Shown: positions 9,990-21,329 of the stretch, piece by piece
How positions within the stretch are numbered: position 1 is the first letter of the stretch
How the letters are laid out: every line of letters begins with the position of its first letter
Assembly: GCA_905147135.1 (NCBI GenBank)
Contig: LR990039.1
Span: 31,493,708-31,557,707, forward strand
Reading direction: 5' to 3'
DNA: 64,000 bases
Source of the DNA: Blastobasis lacticolella
Lineage: Eukaryota > Arthropoda > Insecta > Lepidoptera > Blastobasidae
Notes under the pieces: model-generated
The model's database searches: none
What the model saw: only the letters and a program-made list of their open reading frames with translations
What the model was told of the DNA's origin: nothing
Program-made: the position numbers and the translations under genes

Positions 9990-10665
9990 GACCACTGGTA
10001 AATAATTGTATAACCTTACATATCGTCCTAAAATATATTCAGACGCTAAATAACAAGACCAAACGATTGGAAGTATTACTGCAAGACGACTTACATTGCA
10101 ACATTGGCTAACCGAAGATAAATTAAAATGTGCTAGTTTGAATAATTGTACGCTCGCATCTAAATACTGTCGAAAGAATTTTCTACATGGGGGTTTCATG
10201 CATATGCGTAAGAAACGGTGTTAGCTAGATAGCAGTTGACGACTGTAAGTTATCTACAGAACAGCACTGTGCTATGCTGTGGCTGTGGAGATTACTATAG
10301 ATTAATAACACTTTGTTTTTAAACCAAAATGACAAATCAGTTAGAGTTTATGTAAACACTAGAATGCTTGCTCGCTGACGTTAACGACGTAGAATATAAT
10401 TATGTGAATTATTGTTGGTGACTCCAACATAAACTGGTTAGTCCGTAGCTCAGAATGTATTGGGCTGGCTGATCTGTTGGCAACACGTAACTTCCGTAAT
10501 CAGGTGGATTTCCCTACACGCGTGTACGGAAATACGACGACGTCTATCGATCACTATACCAACTTAGATAGGGAGTACATAGACACGTCCGTCATTGTGT
10601 TCAATGATGGGCTATAGTATTGAAAGGCACTGACTGCGTTCAGATGATGTATATAGGCTCATATT
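9990..10665. other. no gene seen
   Basis: An antisense open frame (9945-10199) overlaps the inverted repeat and has no recognisable domain. Nothing else supported. Confidence 0.4.
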
Positions 10666-10670
10666 ACAAT

Positions 10671-10875
10671 ACTAGTGGACCCGGCGCGACTTCGTACGCG
10701 TACACCTATTTTACCCTTACCTACCCTTTTTTTCTTACTTAAAAACCTTCCTCTTGAATCACTCTATCTATTAAAAAAAACCGCATCAAAATCCGTTGCG
10801 TAGTTTCAAAGATTTAAGCATACAAAGGGACATAGGGACAGAGAAAGCGACTTTGTTTTATACTATGTAGTGATG
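10671..10875 (-). mobile_element. non-autonomous Helitron, 3' end, antisense
   Basis: The plus strand starts ACTAGTGGACCCGGCGCGAC. Read on the minus strand this is a GC-rich hairpin-forming ...GCGCCGGGTCC followed by ACTAGT, i.e. a Helitron CTAG end next to T. The body, including AACCTTCCTC-TGAATCACTC and AAAACCGCAT-AAAAT, is shared with 16663-16800. Confidence 0.65.
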
Positions 10876-10879
10876 GTGC

Positions 10880-11950
10880 ATGCTTCTTTATACTAAAGGG
10901 GGGTAAGGGAAGTGCATACACTACACTTCCCCCGTAATTGAAAAAAAATCTATTACATACCTATTAATAATTATTAGTTAAAACAGTTATTGTAAATAGG
11001 ACAACGTTATAATCTTAATGGTGTTCGCCACCAATAATATTATTATAATCCTTGATTTTCAATTCAAAATTTATTCTTGACAAAAATGAATTGTATATTA
11101 AGTAATGAACATTTAAAATTTAAAAAATATATATATTCCACCCCTACAGAGTTGTAGGGGTCTCCTTTTAAGTAAAGTTTTACTTGTGTCAGGAGGCCCC
11201 GTTGTTCTAAACAGAGTTAACAAAAGCAATTCAGTGGGGAACAACATTAAAAGTATTTAAAAAAATATGAAAAAGAATAATAAGGAACAAAATTTATAGT
11301 AAACAATAGGTAAACTAGCATAGGTATATCTAACACGATTATAGTTAATGGAATAGGACAAAGCCATGGAACGTATTGTTACTTATCTATTTATTAGGTA
11401 GGTACATATATATTAAACCTTAGCGATGGTAGGGAAGCTAACCTAACCTGATATAAAAATTTAATTTACGTATAACTTATAACGTCAAAGCAGAGCAAAC
11501 GTCTCTTTGCGAAATTAATTTATAATAAAAATAGTTTCGAGGCTCCAGGTCAAACTCCAGGAAAGTGTGAGTGTAGGCGGTGTTGGGCGTGCGCCCTGAT
11601 TGAAGCCAGTGTAAATTTATTAATGCTTAAAATTTTCAAGAAGCTTGACACGACACCACACTGTGGTCACCGTAGCAACGCAGAAGGTTGCTCGGCAACG
11701 GCCACTGTTTATTGCGCGCGCAGCCTTCAATGAGGGAAAAACCAAACCAAGGAAGAGCTCTGTCAACGCGTCTGTTGCTGTGTCAAACATTGTTGTCATC
11801 TTTTTATATTATAATTTTTATTAGTTTTTACATAGAGAAAATAGTTACTAACGTAATAGAGCAGCCATCACAAACAAAAAGATTGTACCAACCTGTCATG
11901 TGCTCAATCCGATTTAAAAAATTCTATCACTAATATTATGGGAAAATAAT
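10880..11950. other. no gene seen; two small hairpins
   Basis: Inverted repeats: GGGGGTAAGGGAAGTG against CACTTCCCCC (about 10897-10933) and ACCCCTACA / TGTAGGGGT (11141-11162). No coding signal; the open frame at 11688-11933 has no recognised domain. Confidence 0.4.
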
Positions 11951-11974
11951 ACTTTGACGCGGAAAAATGGAGAG

Positions 11975-12033
11975 TTTACAGAGAAATGAACTGCGCGCCG
12001 GTGAAAGCCACCCAGAACGTCTAGTATTAACTA
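11975..12033 (+). mobile_element. Helitron 3' end remnant
   Basis: GAACTGCGCGCCGGTGAAAG...AACGTCTAGT parallels the better end at 46008-46050 (GAACTGCGCGCGGGTGAG...GACTGCTAGT), including the terminal CTAG before T. The 5' part is not recognisable. Confidence 0.45.
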
Positions 12034-12039
12034 ATTCTT

Positions 12040-12365
12040 TGGACGTTTTTTTTTGGACACATAATCCATTCTTCTCTTTTTTCGTGTGATGAACGAATAA
12101 AGCTAAAACAATATGTTAGGTTTCATAGGTAAATATTTTCATATTAAAATTGACATCATTAACTTATTATAAACAATAATACATTATGATAGTTAATGTC
12201 GGACCAGTAAAAGCTGGTATTCATGATCTTATATTGCTCGGATGATAATGTCGGGACGTGCAACCGAGAAAGACAAGTTGATAAGACCGTTAAAACTTTA
12301 GGAAAATCACGGGTAGGTTAGTGTTCCTTTGGACTATGACATGGAATTGTTCTAGAGGTATATTA
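12040..12365. other. no gene seen
   Basis: Nothing recognised. Confidence 0.35.
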
Positions 12366-12369
12366 AAGG

Positions 12370-12490
12370 TTTTCATAGTGGCGGGCAAGGCATTGATAGC
12401 TCCCCTGGTGTTGCTGAAGTCCATAAGCGGCGGTGACTACTTTCCATTAGGTGGCCTGTTTGTCTGCCGAATTACATAAAAATGGGTAGT
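12370..12490 (-). repeat. repeat family F, antisense copy
   Basis: GCTCCCCTGGTGTTGCTGAA...GGCGGTGACTACTTTCCATT...GGCCTGTTTGTCTGCC is the reverse complement of the family at 9823-9950. Confidence 0.65.
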
Positions 12491-12494
12491 TAAG

Positions 12495-13020
12495 TGAAAG
12501 AGGGCTCTAAAATAGTTCTTAAAAACGAGTGAATTCGCAGGCGAATACTAATCATAAGATTACGGATTCTGTAAAGGTAACTTAAACAAATGTTTAATTC
12601 CAGTAGGTAAATCCAGAGCGGTGTTTCTTCTGTAGATTTATTTTTCTTAAGCTTTGACCTGCATAAAAATGGCGTTATGAACCAATCCAGTAAAAAAAAT
12701 TCTTATTAAATAGGGTTTCCGCTGATTTTAGTAATATTACTGACCTATGAAATGTTACGCTACTTTTTTTGTTTTGGCACTTGAATGGTACGTACAATAT
12801 TTTAATACGTATAATAAATGTCAGATTGGTCCGCGTCGCGCAACGTCTGAGAACTCACTGCGGCCACAGCGGTCCATGAACCGCAAAGCGTGGTTTAAAG
12901 AAAATACTTGCGGCGTCTTCTCTATTACGTTAGTAAATTATTTCTCTGAGTTTTATGATTAGTGTAAGTTTCTAACTAATTTGTTTTTGTATAGTACCTA
13001 GTTTTAGATTTTAGAGTTCT
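12495..13020. other. no gene seen
   Basis: A 71-codon open frame at 12747-12962 has no recognised domain. GC content rises locally at 12830-12890 without an identified cause. Confidence 0.35.
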
Positions 13021-14338
13021 TTACTGTAAATATCCCCAATTCCCTATGTCCCAGAATGTTAATGACGCACAGTCGGGGTCATTAGAAAATTTGACACGAT
13101 GTGTCAGATGCCCCCAGCCTCTCTTCTCTAAGGGACAGAGGGGCCTCAACATCCACATTGGTAAGTCGCACAAAGATCGCAGCGTACTTACCACCTCTGT
13201 CCCTTCGTCGGCCCCTGTTCCCAATGCCCCAGTTTCAGTCCCGTTAGTCCCTTTACAGCCATTCTGGGAACGGGTGGCCCACCTAAAAATATCTAAACGG
13301 ACTTTAAAAAGGATCCCCCGGGGAGCGAGGATCACTGTAGCCCAAGCCCTTGCACGAAATCTTCAAAGGGCTACAGCTAACAATAACAAAGAGAGCTGGG
13401 AGCATCTTCTCACCTTCCCATACTATTTTACTTTTTTAAATCCATTGACTGCAAGTGTTAAAAAACTGTTTACTCTCAATTGTTCCAACTCACTTACGAC
13501 GTTTTACTCGAAACCAGAATGTCCTTCAACATGTACAAAATAAAATGAATGATGGTGACATCAAAGGGGCAGCTTGTGTCAATTTTTCTAATGATACATT
13601 TGCCCCCGATAAGTTGGCTGGCCTCCACAGTATACACCTTCAACCTCTGGCAGACCTTCAGTTACCAGACGCCCCCCGTGCTGCGGATTCTGCGCTGCAT
13701 GTTTCAGCGGATGCCGTTCGTTAAGCCGTTTTTTCATTCCCAACCGGTCCGGCTGGCGGTATTGACGGCCTGAATCTGTAGCACCTTAAGGAGCTCCTGA
13801 GCTATGCTGGTGAGGCTAGTGATGTTCTTTTGGACTCTATTACAGGGCTTACAAACATGATGCTGTTAGGCGCGGTAAAGCCATCGGTTGTAGATACCTT
13901 GTATGGTTGTAGATACCTTATCGCTTTAAAAAAAAGGACGGGGGAATTTGTCCCATTGCGGTTGGCACCAATTGCGCCCAGTCTAAAAGAATATTTCCAG
14001 CCGATCCAGCTAGGCTTTGGTTCGAAAGGAGGCTGCGAAGTCGCTGTTCAGGCCCTCAGTACATTCCTTCAGCATGAAGCCGGTGAAAAATGCCTTTAAT
14101 TCTGTGGATTAAAGGCATTTTAAGGCGAGAGGTGCCTTGCCTAACCAAGTTAAATCAAAGATGCCGGCCGCCTATAATTTTCTGTGGCAATGTTATGAAC
14201 TGCCTAAGAATCTTGTACACAAAGGCCACCATTCGCACTCGGCGGTTGGTTGCCAGCAAGGGCACCCCCCTCTTGGGCCGGCCATTTTTAGTCTCGCGAT
14301 ACACCCCATAGTCGAAAAACTAAATTCTTTTTTACTAA
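13021..14338 (+). pseudogene. non-LTR reverse transcriptase with C2H2 finger, degenerate
   Basis: Pieces in three frames. 13046-13540 carries a single C2H2-type finger (C-V-R-C ... G-L-N-I-H-I-G-K-S-H), then a basic segment and W-E-x-L-L-x-F, as in finger-bearing LINE proteins. 13545-13620 reads N-K-M-N-D-G-D-I-K-G-A-A. 13860-14330 carries the reverse transcriptase: P-I-Q-L-G-F-G-S-K-G-G-C-E, then K-N-A-F-N-S-V-D (14087-14113, just after the motif A Asp position), F-L-W-Q-C-Y-E-L-P and V-G-C-Q-Q-G-H-P (motif B, normally Q-Q-G-D-P). The Y-L-D-D box is missing because the sequence is cut near 14338. There are several stops and frameshifts. Clade uncertain; R2-like or a related group is possible. 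Confidence 0.7.
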
Positions 14339-14425
14339 TAAATAGCAATAACAAGGCACTATTAATGGAAATCGGTGAAAATAAACAAGAAAATATTCAA
14401 GAAAAGGATGTTAATGTAAAAATAC

Positions 14426-14485
14426 ATCATCATCATCATCTCAGCCCGTAACAGTTCACTGCAGGCCTTAGGGGCTCTCTCATAA
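14426..14485 (-). mobile_element. (GAT)n-tailed SINE, 3' end only
   Basis: A (CAT)n run followed by CAGCCCGTAACAGTTCACTG, the extreme 3' end of the SINE in antisense. The remainder is deleted. The CAT run reads as five His in one frame, which is coincidental. Confidence 0.75.
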
Positions 14486-14508
14486 AATATAATTAAATAA
14501 TAAAAATA

Positions 14509-16068
14509 CTTGGCTTGTCATGGGATCCTGATGCAGATCATTTAAATACTATGTTAACTTCCCTGCGCAAGATATCTTGTCTAAGCTTGTCTATTTGACC
14601 CTCTTGGATGGGTGGCACCTTGCATAGTTACATCAAAAATATTCATTCAAATGCTATGGCTAGCTGGCATTGATTGGGATGAAGAGTTGCCTCCAGAACT
14701 ATTAAATAAGTGGAATACTTACCGAAAGCAGCTTATTGAGGATGGCGAATTCTTCATTGGATAGGCACCAGATCCGATGACTCACATATTGAGTTAGATG
14801 ACAGAATCATAACAGCATCCGGTGATGTTAGTGTGAACTTAGTCACATGTAAAATAAAAATTGCTCCAATGCGGCAAATTTCAATACCTCGCTTTGAGTT
14901 ATGTGGAGCAGTCCTTTTATCAAATTTGATATGTGAAGTAGCAGAGATATGGCAGATTCCTATGTCTCAAGTTCATGTATGGACAGACTCTACCATAGTG
15001 TTGGCTAGGCTGAGTAGCCATCCTGTACGTTGGACGACTTTTATCGCTAATAGGATATCTGAAATTATGTCAAAGTTAGACAATGTTCAGTGGACTCATG
15101 TGCAGTCCGCCGACAACCCGGCTGAAATAGCATCGAGAGATCAGTCATTGACAGAGCTGTCAAACAATCCTCTTTGGAGATACGGTCCAGCCTGGCTACA
15201 ACATTCAACTGTCACATACACCAAACTGAAATTAATCGATACAGATATAGAACAACGACCTGTGAAAGTTCATGTAGCTGTTGAATCTGAAATAGATGAA
15301 AATCCAGTATGGAATAAGTGTTCATCGCTACAAAAATTGGTTAGAATCATTGCATCTCGAAGCCATAAGTGATTTAACCCCTCATGGATTTATAGCTGGG
15401 TTTAAAAGATTCGTTGCTAGAAGAGAATATTGCAGTGACATTTGGAGTGACAATGGTAAAAAATTTGTCGGTGCTGCTAAAGAATTAAGCCACTTAGTCA
15501 AAGCTGAATAATCTTCAGTGCCTTGTGATATCAGGAGCTGGCTACAAACAAATAACGTTACCTGGCATTTCAACCTACTCATGCATTAACTTACGAAGAA
15601 ATGGCCACAGTACTTGCCCAAATTGAGGCTTGCCTCAACTCTCGGCCCATTTCACAAATTATTACCAATCCCGATGATCCTTTGCCTCTTACACCTGGCC
15701 ACTTACTTATTGGTGGGCCATTAATTACTGTGCCTGAGCGAAATTATGAAATTTCACATGAGAATAGCCTAATACGATGGTAATTGACCCAGCGTATGGT
15801 TCAATGTTTCTGGCGTCGATGGTCAGAAGAATATATGACACATTTGCTGCAACGCTATAAATGGGCTAAGGTTAATCCTGAACCACAAATTGAGAATATT
15901 GTTTTGATTAAAGAGGATAATTTACCTCCTGCGCGATGGCTCTTAGGCAAGGTAATTGAAAAGCACCCGGGTTTGGACCAAGTAACGCAAGTAGTTTCTC
16001 TTATATCAAATGGTGCGGTTATTAAGAGACCTATTAGTAAATTACGCATTTTACCTGTTGCAAATTAA
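14509..16068 (+). pseudogene. BEL/Pao retrotransposon polyprotein, 3' half
   Basis: Domains in order: the end of the reverse transcriptase region (L-G-L-S-W-D-P at 14509, F-D-P-L-G at 14594, then L-W-L-A-G-I-D-W-D-E); RNase H (14833-15200: P-R-F-E-L-C-G-A, V-W-T-D-S-T-I-V-L, N-P-A-E-I-A-S-R); a remnant of the integrase core (15365-15510: W-S-D-N-G-K-K-F-V-G-A) and W-H-F-N (about 15568); and the C-terminal DUF5641-type domain (15784-16065: V-Q-C-F-W-R-R-W-S-E-E-Y, L-I-K-E-D-N-L-P-P-A-R-W). The N-terminal integrase, including its zinc finger and first catalytic Asp, is deleted near 15360. There are stops at about 14764 and 15781, plus frameshifts. It is dead. The order RT-RNase H-integrase-DUF5641 is diagnostic of BEL/Pao. 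Confidence 0.88.
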
Positions 16069-16640
16069 AATATAATTAGATTAAGAAGTAATGAGTACGT
16101 AGTTTTCAAACAGTTGTTTAGCAGTGTATCTGTTATTTTTACTTACTGTTGTATTTTGAACTTACCCCCAATTTTAAGAACGTACCCCCGTTCTTGGCGG
16201 CCGGTAAGTTTATTTATGGTTATTTAAACGTTATTTTGTAAGCTCCAATGTGTCACCATTTTTGAATTTGGTTTCCAGAACTCATTTTGTTTTTCAATGG
16301 TTTTTGTGTTGAGTGTTGCAGTTTTGCTAAAAATATTTATTTTCCAACAAATAATTGCGAAGAATGGGCTAGACTTAGATTTCTTATTTCCACAGATACG
16401 AGTTCCGTATTTTACATTCTTCCGTTTTTCATTCACTTTGTACCGAATGGATTTTAGTGAACACCTTCTATGAACTGCTAGACCGCATCCTTTGCCTTTT
16501 ATAGTAAAGGTTGACACTCAAAAAGGCGGCTTTAGAGACTTTGATAAATACTGCTTTTAAATGTTCTTAGATGATGTTAAATAATAAATAGATAGTCGTG
16601 GCAAGTAATTGTTGTTCTGTGCGTAATAAATCATAACTAG
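16069..16640 (+). other. possible 3' LTR of the BEL/Pao element
   Basis: Directly after the polyprotein stop come CTTGGCGGCCGG (16193-16204), a phrase I associate with the BEL coding-region/LTR junction, then AT-rich DNA with an AATAAA near 16625. No 5' LTR lies in the window to compare, so the boundaries are not established. The antisense open frame 16224-16517 is not supported as a gene. Confidence 0.3.
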
Positions 16641-16662
16641 TCAAATTTTTATCATAATGTAT

Positions 16663-16800
16663 TACTAGTGGACCCGGCGCGACTTCGTTCGCGTACACCT
16701 ACTTTACCCCTACCTACCCTTTTTTACTTGCTTATAAACCTTCCTCATGAATCACTCTACCTATTGCTGAAAACCGCATTAAAATTCGTAATCGTTTGTA
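16663..16800 (-). mobile_element. non-autonomous Helitron, 3' end, antisense
   Basis: Same family and orientation as 10671-10875: ACTAGTGGACCCGGCGCGAC at the terminus, shared for about 135 bp. Confidence 0.65.
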
Positions 16801-16804
16801 CTTT

Positions 16805-18145
16805 ATACACCTATTTACATGTACCATTCGGCTTGTCTTTTATAGCAGTCGCGGTTTTTACTTTTTGTACTACTTTTTTAATTTTTCGCTTTTTATATTA
16901 ATGGTCGATACCATAAAAGTGTAAATGAAGTGAAAAAAGTGAGAATGGTTACTGACTAACTTTAAATCGATATATTATACAGTCATACTAAATTAAAAAT
17001 GCTTTGAGAAACCTAATAATAAGTTTTCAATACCTATTCAACGGATAGGTATTGACATATGACACATGACAACCCCACATGACATAGTTTGTCCACTTTC
17101 ATTTTTTATTTTTCACAAAATGGCGGCTGTTTGTAGCCATATTGAAATTCGATCAATTTCAAGTTTTCAGTGATACTCGCAAGATTAAGACAAATCGATA
17201 GACAAACGAACAATCAAAATCAGCCTAAGTTTTAAGAGTGCCACAAAGGAACTAATACATACATAGGCTTATAAACACATTACCCTCCTTTGCGTCGCGC
17301 AGTCGGGTAAAAACAAAGGTGTTCAACCTGTCATTGAATAAATCTTTAATTCTGTCATGCATACAATTAATAATCAGAATTTAAATGGTCAAATAATTAT
17401 AAAACAATATTCAGAGGCCCCCATTTTGAATGTCCGCCATTACTGCTATAGGGGAAAACAAAGATGGCCTCATATCCAAAATCAAACCTCTACGTAGTAT
17501 GTGTGTACCAAATTGTATGCTTCTATCATTAAATACGCAATTCTTACGAAAAATATCCCGAATCTGCCGGACCACTTACCGTAAGAGCGGTAACCGATGT
17601 TAGTGTTCAATTACATTATTATAGCCACTACATAATAGTGTTAAATGACACGCTAAAGTACTAACTAATGTAGATAACTCAGAAAAGACACATTGGTACG
17701 TGGCGGTACTGGGTTTCAAATACAGTATTAGGCCACCGATGCTCTTTATTACGATTGTAGCTAATTAAAATTATTATCTTTAGTTGGACAGGACTGTAAT
17801 GTCAAAAAGCTTTAAAACAATAAGAAACTCGCTTCGTTAAAAATTCGCGTTAATTAAAAATTTGACTAAAATGCGACACCGAATTGTACCTAAAGTTGGC
17901 CAACTTGTCGAGCGAGACACCGTCACCGTAACTGTGTTAGTGGTAGAGTTGGAGACGAAAATTATATTTGCAATAAGGAGAAAATTATTTTCTGAAATTC
18001 TAGGTGCAATTAAGCACTGCCGGATTGACAGTGTAATTGACAATATAAAGCGCTGAAGAGCATTTTTTGTTTCTTTGCTAATCTCTAATACATCTAATTC
18101 AATTTCAAAAATTCTTTCCCGAGTGCCATAGAGTATTTCAAGTCC
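16805..18145. other. no gene supported
   Basis: AT-rich. Two overlapping open frames on opposite strands at 17837-18056 have no recognised domain and mirror each other, as expected of chance. No repeat family was assigned. Confidence 0.4.
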
Positions 18146-18148
18146 CGG

Positions 18149-18235
18149 AAAGGATCAGAATCCTGCGGACCTGTCGATTGTTAGCAGAGTTTCGGACTGA
18201 ACGCTAGTGAAACCCGCGGGGGACCACCAGTGATT
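18149..18235 (+). repeat. dispersed repeat family G, copy 1
   Basis: GAGTTTCGGACTGAACGC and flanks recur in inverted orientation at 51478-51545. Non-coding. The ...GTGAAACCCGCGGG end resembles Helitron termini, but no CTAG end was located. Confidence 0.5.
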
Positions 18236-18416
18236 CATATTTTATAAATTGCTTATTGCTTTTTTAATAAAAAATCAGATGTTATTTGACGGGTTAGATT
18301 AGCTTGGTAAGAAAGTTTAGAATAAGTTATTAGCCCAGCCCGAATGAAAGCTTTCACAATTCTCTACAACTTTTGCTTCACACACTTATTAAAATTCCTG
18401 TTTCCGAGAAATTGAC

Positions 18417-18444
18417 GATCTGAGTGGTTCAGTTGGTTAACATG
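18417..18444 (+). mobile_element. tRNA-derived SINE, 5' piece (split by LINE)
   Basis: GATCTGAGTGGTTCAGTTGG plus TTAACATG is the box A head of the tRNA-SINE family (complete copy 44665-44950). It stops at AACATG (18439-18444). The rest of the same SINE resumes at 20874 with the same six bases, so the LINE in between is the insertion. Confidence 0.8.
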
Positions 18445-20873
18445 TACTGAGTACGCTAGGTAGTGAGTGTGTGAGTGTGTTTGGAGATATTGACCCAGTA
18501 GTCCCCATGGACGCGTATCATCCACCGCTTAGCGTTAATGTGAAGGTACCGCGACCGCCGCGACGCCCGCCGCGCGCGCCGCCGCCGCCGCGTCACTGTA
18601 AAACGAACTACCCCGCGTGGAATTTTAGAAAAGCTGACTACCAGTCATTGTATGCTTCTTTTGCGGAAATAAATTGGGAGGACGTAGTGGAATGCAGTGA
18701 CGGTAACGAGGGTAGCTGTATAAATTCATACGTTCCCCAGAAAAAAGCTAGCCCTTATCCCTAACATCAGTACCCTGTCTGGTTTACCTCAGATATAATC
18801 TATAACCTTAATCAGAAATATTATAATTTAAAAAAGTACCGGGAATTAGGTAAACTATATAATTGGGAAATGTTTAAATACTACAGGGGCCACGCAAAGC
18901 GACTTATTGATATTGGGTACAATGAGTACATTGCTGTGACCGAGAATAATATTCGTACGGATCCTAAGAGCTTTTGGAGGTTTGTTAAGGAGCAGCAAAC
19001 CTCGCTGCATCCATGCGAGGAATTTCAATATCAAGGATCGCCAGTTGCTCGTGAAGACACAGCGAATGCCTTTGCACATAATTTTAAGTCAGTGTTTTTG
19101 AATGACACACCAATGTCAAATTCACACATCAGTGAGGACACGTCATCCCCTCCGAATATTACTTTAGATAAAATAACTGAAATTGATATACGTATAGCAG
19201 TTAAACGTTTGAAGGCCTCCTCCTCAGTTGGTCCTGACGGAATTCCTTCATTTTTAATAAAAGACTGCATAGATTTTTTTATAACCCCTCTGTTGCCATA
19301 TTTTTAATCTGGTATTAAAAAATAGTACATACCCAGATATGTGGAAAATCTCTAGAGTCACGCCGATACCCAAGGATGGTTCTAGGTCACAGATCGAAAA
19401 CTAACGACCTATTGCTGTGCTATCGGGATTTGGTAAGGTTCTTGAGTTCATTTTAAATCGGTTTATTTGTTGGAAAATTCAACCTCATTTGAGCGACTGT
19501 CAGCACGGTTTCAGGGCAGGAAAATCCACAGCGACTAATCTTATAAATTTCGTCGACTATGCAACCGCCAAAATGGACCATTGCAGGCAGGTAGATGCTG
19601 CATATTTTGATTACAAAAAAGCGTTCGATCGTGTAAACACAAAGGTCCTTCTTGACAAGTTGTCAGCTCTAGGCTTTTCTCCAGGATTTGTAAAATTATT
19701 TGAAAATTATTTTTCCAACCGTTTTCAGTATGTCCAATTTCAAGACCATCAATCAGAACCCTATTTGACTACTTCCGGTGTTATCCAAGGAAGTACGCTT
19801 GGACCGACTCAATTTCTTATCATGATCAATGACCTTCCAAAGGTTGTTAGTACGGCGGTGTGTCTCATGTTTGCTGATGACCTAAAGCTGTTCTTGGGTA
19901 TAGAGACGAATGAGGATTGTGAAGCACTTCAGCGCGACATCAATAATGTCGTTGAGTGGAGTAAGCGGAACCAACTCGAGTTCAACATCGCAAAATGTAA
20001 AACCATCTCATTCACTCGATCCCGTTCACCTATTAATTATACCTACGAAATAGATGGAACACCGCTCCAGCGGGTATATATTATTAGAGATTTGGGTCTA
20101 TTCCTTGATGTTGAACTAACATTCAACTACCATATCACAGAAATGTGTAAAAAGGCATTCAAGTCCTTAGGATTTGTACTGTGGCAAACAGCTAGATTTT
20201 ATAATAGGGAAACTATATTGCTTCTGTATTATGCATTTGTACGTAGTAAACTCGAATTCAATTCGCTAGTTTGGGACCCACATGAAATCACGTACACAGT
20301 CACGATAGAACGGGTCCAAAAAAAGTTTTGCCGTTATCTGTACATGAAACTATATGGATACTATCCCTACCTATATCCATCTCTCTTTGTATCAGGTATG
20401 GTAGGTATTGATACTTTGAAACTGAGACGGAAACTCGCACTAGTATTGCACTACTTCCTCCTCTTTAATGGAAAGGTAAATAACCCTAGCACTTTATCTA
20501 TATGTTCACTGTATATGCCTAATAGTTATACGCGAAATACGCGAGCGGGACGCAGGCACCAGCTGTTTGCACCGGCGCCCGCGCGTACGGACACTGCCAG
20601 GTATGCTCCTACACCGCACGCACTCACACTACTAAATCAACTGGTAACAGACCGGGTCGAAGTTGATATCTTTGGCACTAATATTCAAAATTTTATAAAT
20701 ATATGCGCTAATTGGCTAAGCTGTTGTAATATTAATTAAGTTTGACTGTTATATATATATATATATATATATTAAGATAAGTACCTACATGTAAATAATG
20801 GCTCTCCAGGCGTTTTGGTTGCTCAACTGTAAGTCTGAAAGCATTTGAATAATAATAAATAAATAAATAAATA
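18445..20873 (+). mobile_element. LINE (CR1/jockey-like), 5'-truncated, near-intact reverse transcriptase
   Basis: The open region starts inside the end of the endonuclease (D-A-Y-H-P-P-L-S, about 18507), followed by a Pro/Arg-rich linker. A long reverse transcriptase frame then runs to 20739: V-G-P-D-G-I-P-S-F (about 19225), D-C-Q-H-G-F-R-A-G-K-S (19493-19525), A-Y-F-D-Y-K-K-A-F-D-R (motif A), V-I-Q-G-S-T-L-G-P (motif B) and F-A-D-D (19870-19881). Only three lesions were seen: an in-frame TAA at 18762-18764, a one-base frameshift in the T run near 19302, and a TAA at 19402-19404. The 3' end has a TA repeat and a TAAA-type tail (20850-20873). It is flanked by a 6-bp duplication, AACATG. The few lesions suggest a young insertion. 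Confidence 0.88.
20747..20772. repeat. (TA)n microsatellite
   Basis: About 12 TA units in the 3' UTR of the LINE. Confidence 0.95.
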
Positions 20874-21099
20874 AACATGCCGGTCGCCACGCAGAGGTCC
20901 CGGGTTCGATTCCTAGCCGAGCGAAATTTATGTAATTTATTACAGGTCGGGTGTATTATGTATAATTAGTATGTATTTAAAAGAAACGAAGTAATTAGTT
21001 TATCATTTATCTAATAGCCATAACACAAGCTTTGCTTACTTTGGGGTTAGATGGCACTGTATGAATAATTTCCAAGCATATTTATTTATTTATTATTAT
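20874..21099 (+). mobile_element. tRNA-derived SINE, 3' piece
   Basis: Continues the SINE broken at 18444: GCCACGCAGAGGTCCCGGG, then box B GGTTCGATTCC, then the tRNA-unrelated body (ACAAGCTTTGCTTACTTTGG, AGATGGC-CTGT) and a TTTA/ATT-rich tail. The body matches 44665-44950 and 57834-58080. Confidence 0.85.
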
Positions 21100-21108
21100 T
21101 AATTGTAT

Positions 21109-21318
21109 CATCATCATCACAGCCCATAACAGTCCACTACAGGACTTTGGGCCTCTCCCGCAAAAGGGGAGGTTATTGCCATAATCTCCACGCTTGGCAG
21201 GCGGGTTGGAGATCGCAGTGTTGCAAACATAACAATGAAAAACGCTGCTGCCCATTTTCCAGTTTATGGAGACTAGATATTTTGCCTCTAAACGTTAGTC
21301 GCCTTGTATTGTTAGTAA
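21109..21318 (-). mobile_element. (GAT)n-tailed SINE, 5'-truncated, with TSD
   Basis: Antisense copy with a 9-bp duplication, TAATTGTAT (21100-21108 and 21319-21327). The (CAT)n tail abuts the left duplication. The 5' end stops near GTCGCCTTGTA, so the last ~50 bp of the full element are missing, as expected of incomplete reverse transcription. Confidence 0.88.
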
Positions 21319-21329
21319 TAATTGTATGA

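Noticed and set aside
14424..14441. Run coding for five histidines
   Set aside because: It is the (CAT)n tail of an antisense SINE.
17837..18056. Overlapping open frames on both strands as a gene pair
   Set aside because: They mirror each other, are under 70 codons and have no domain.
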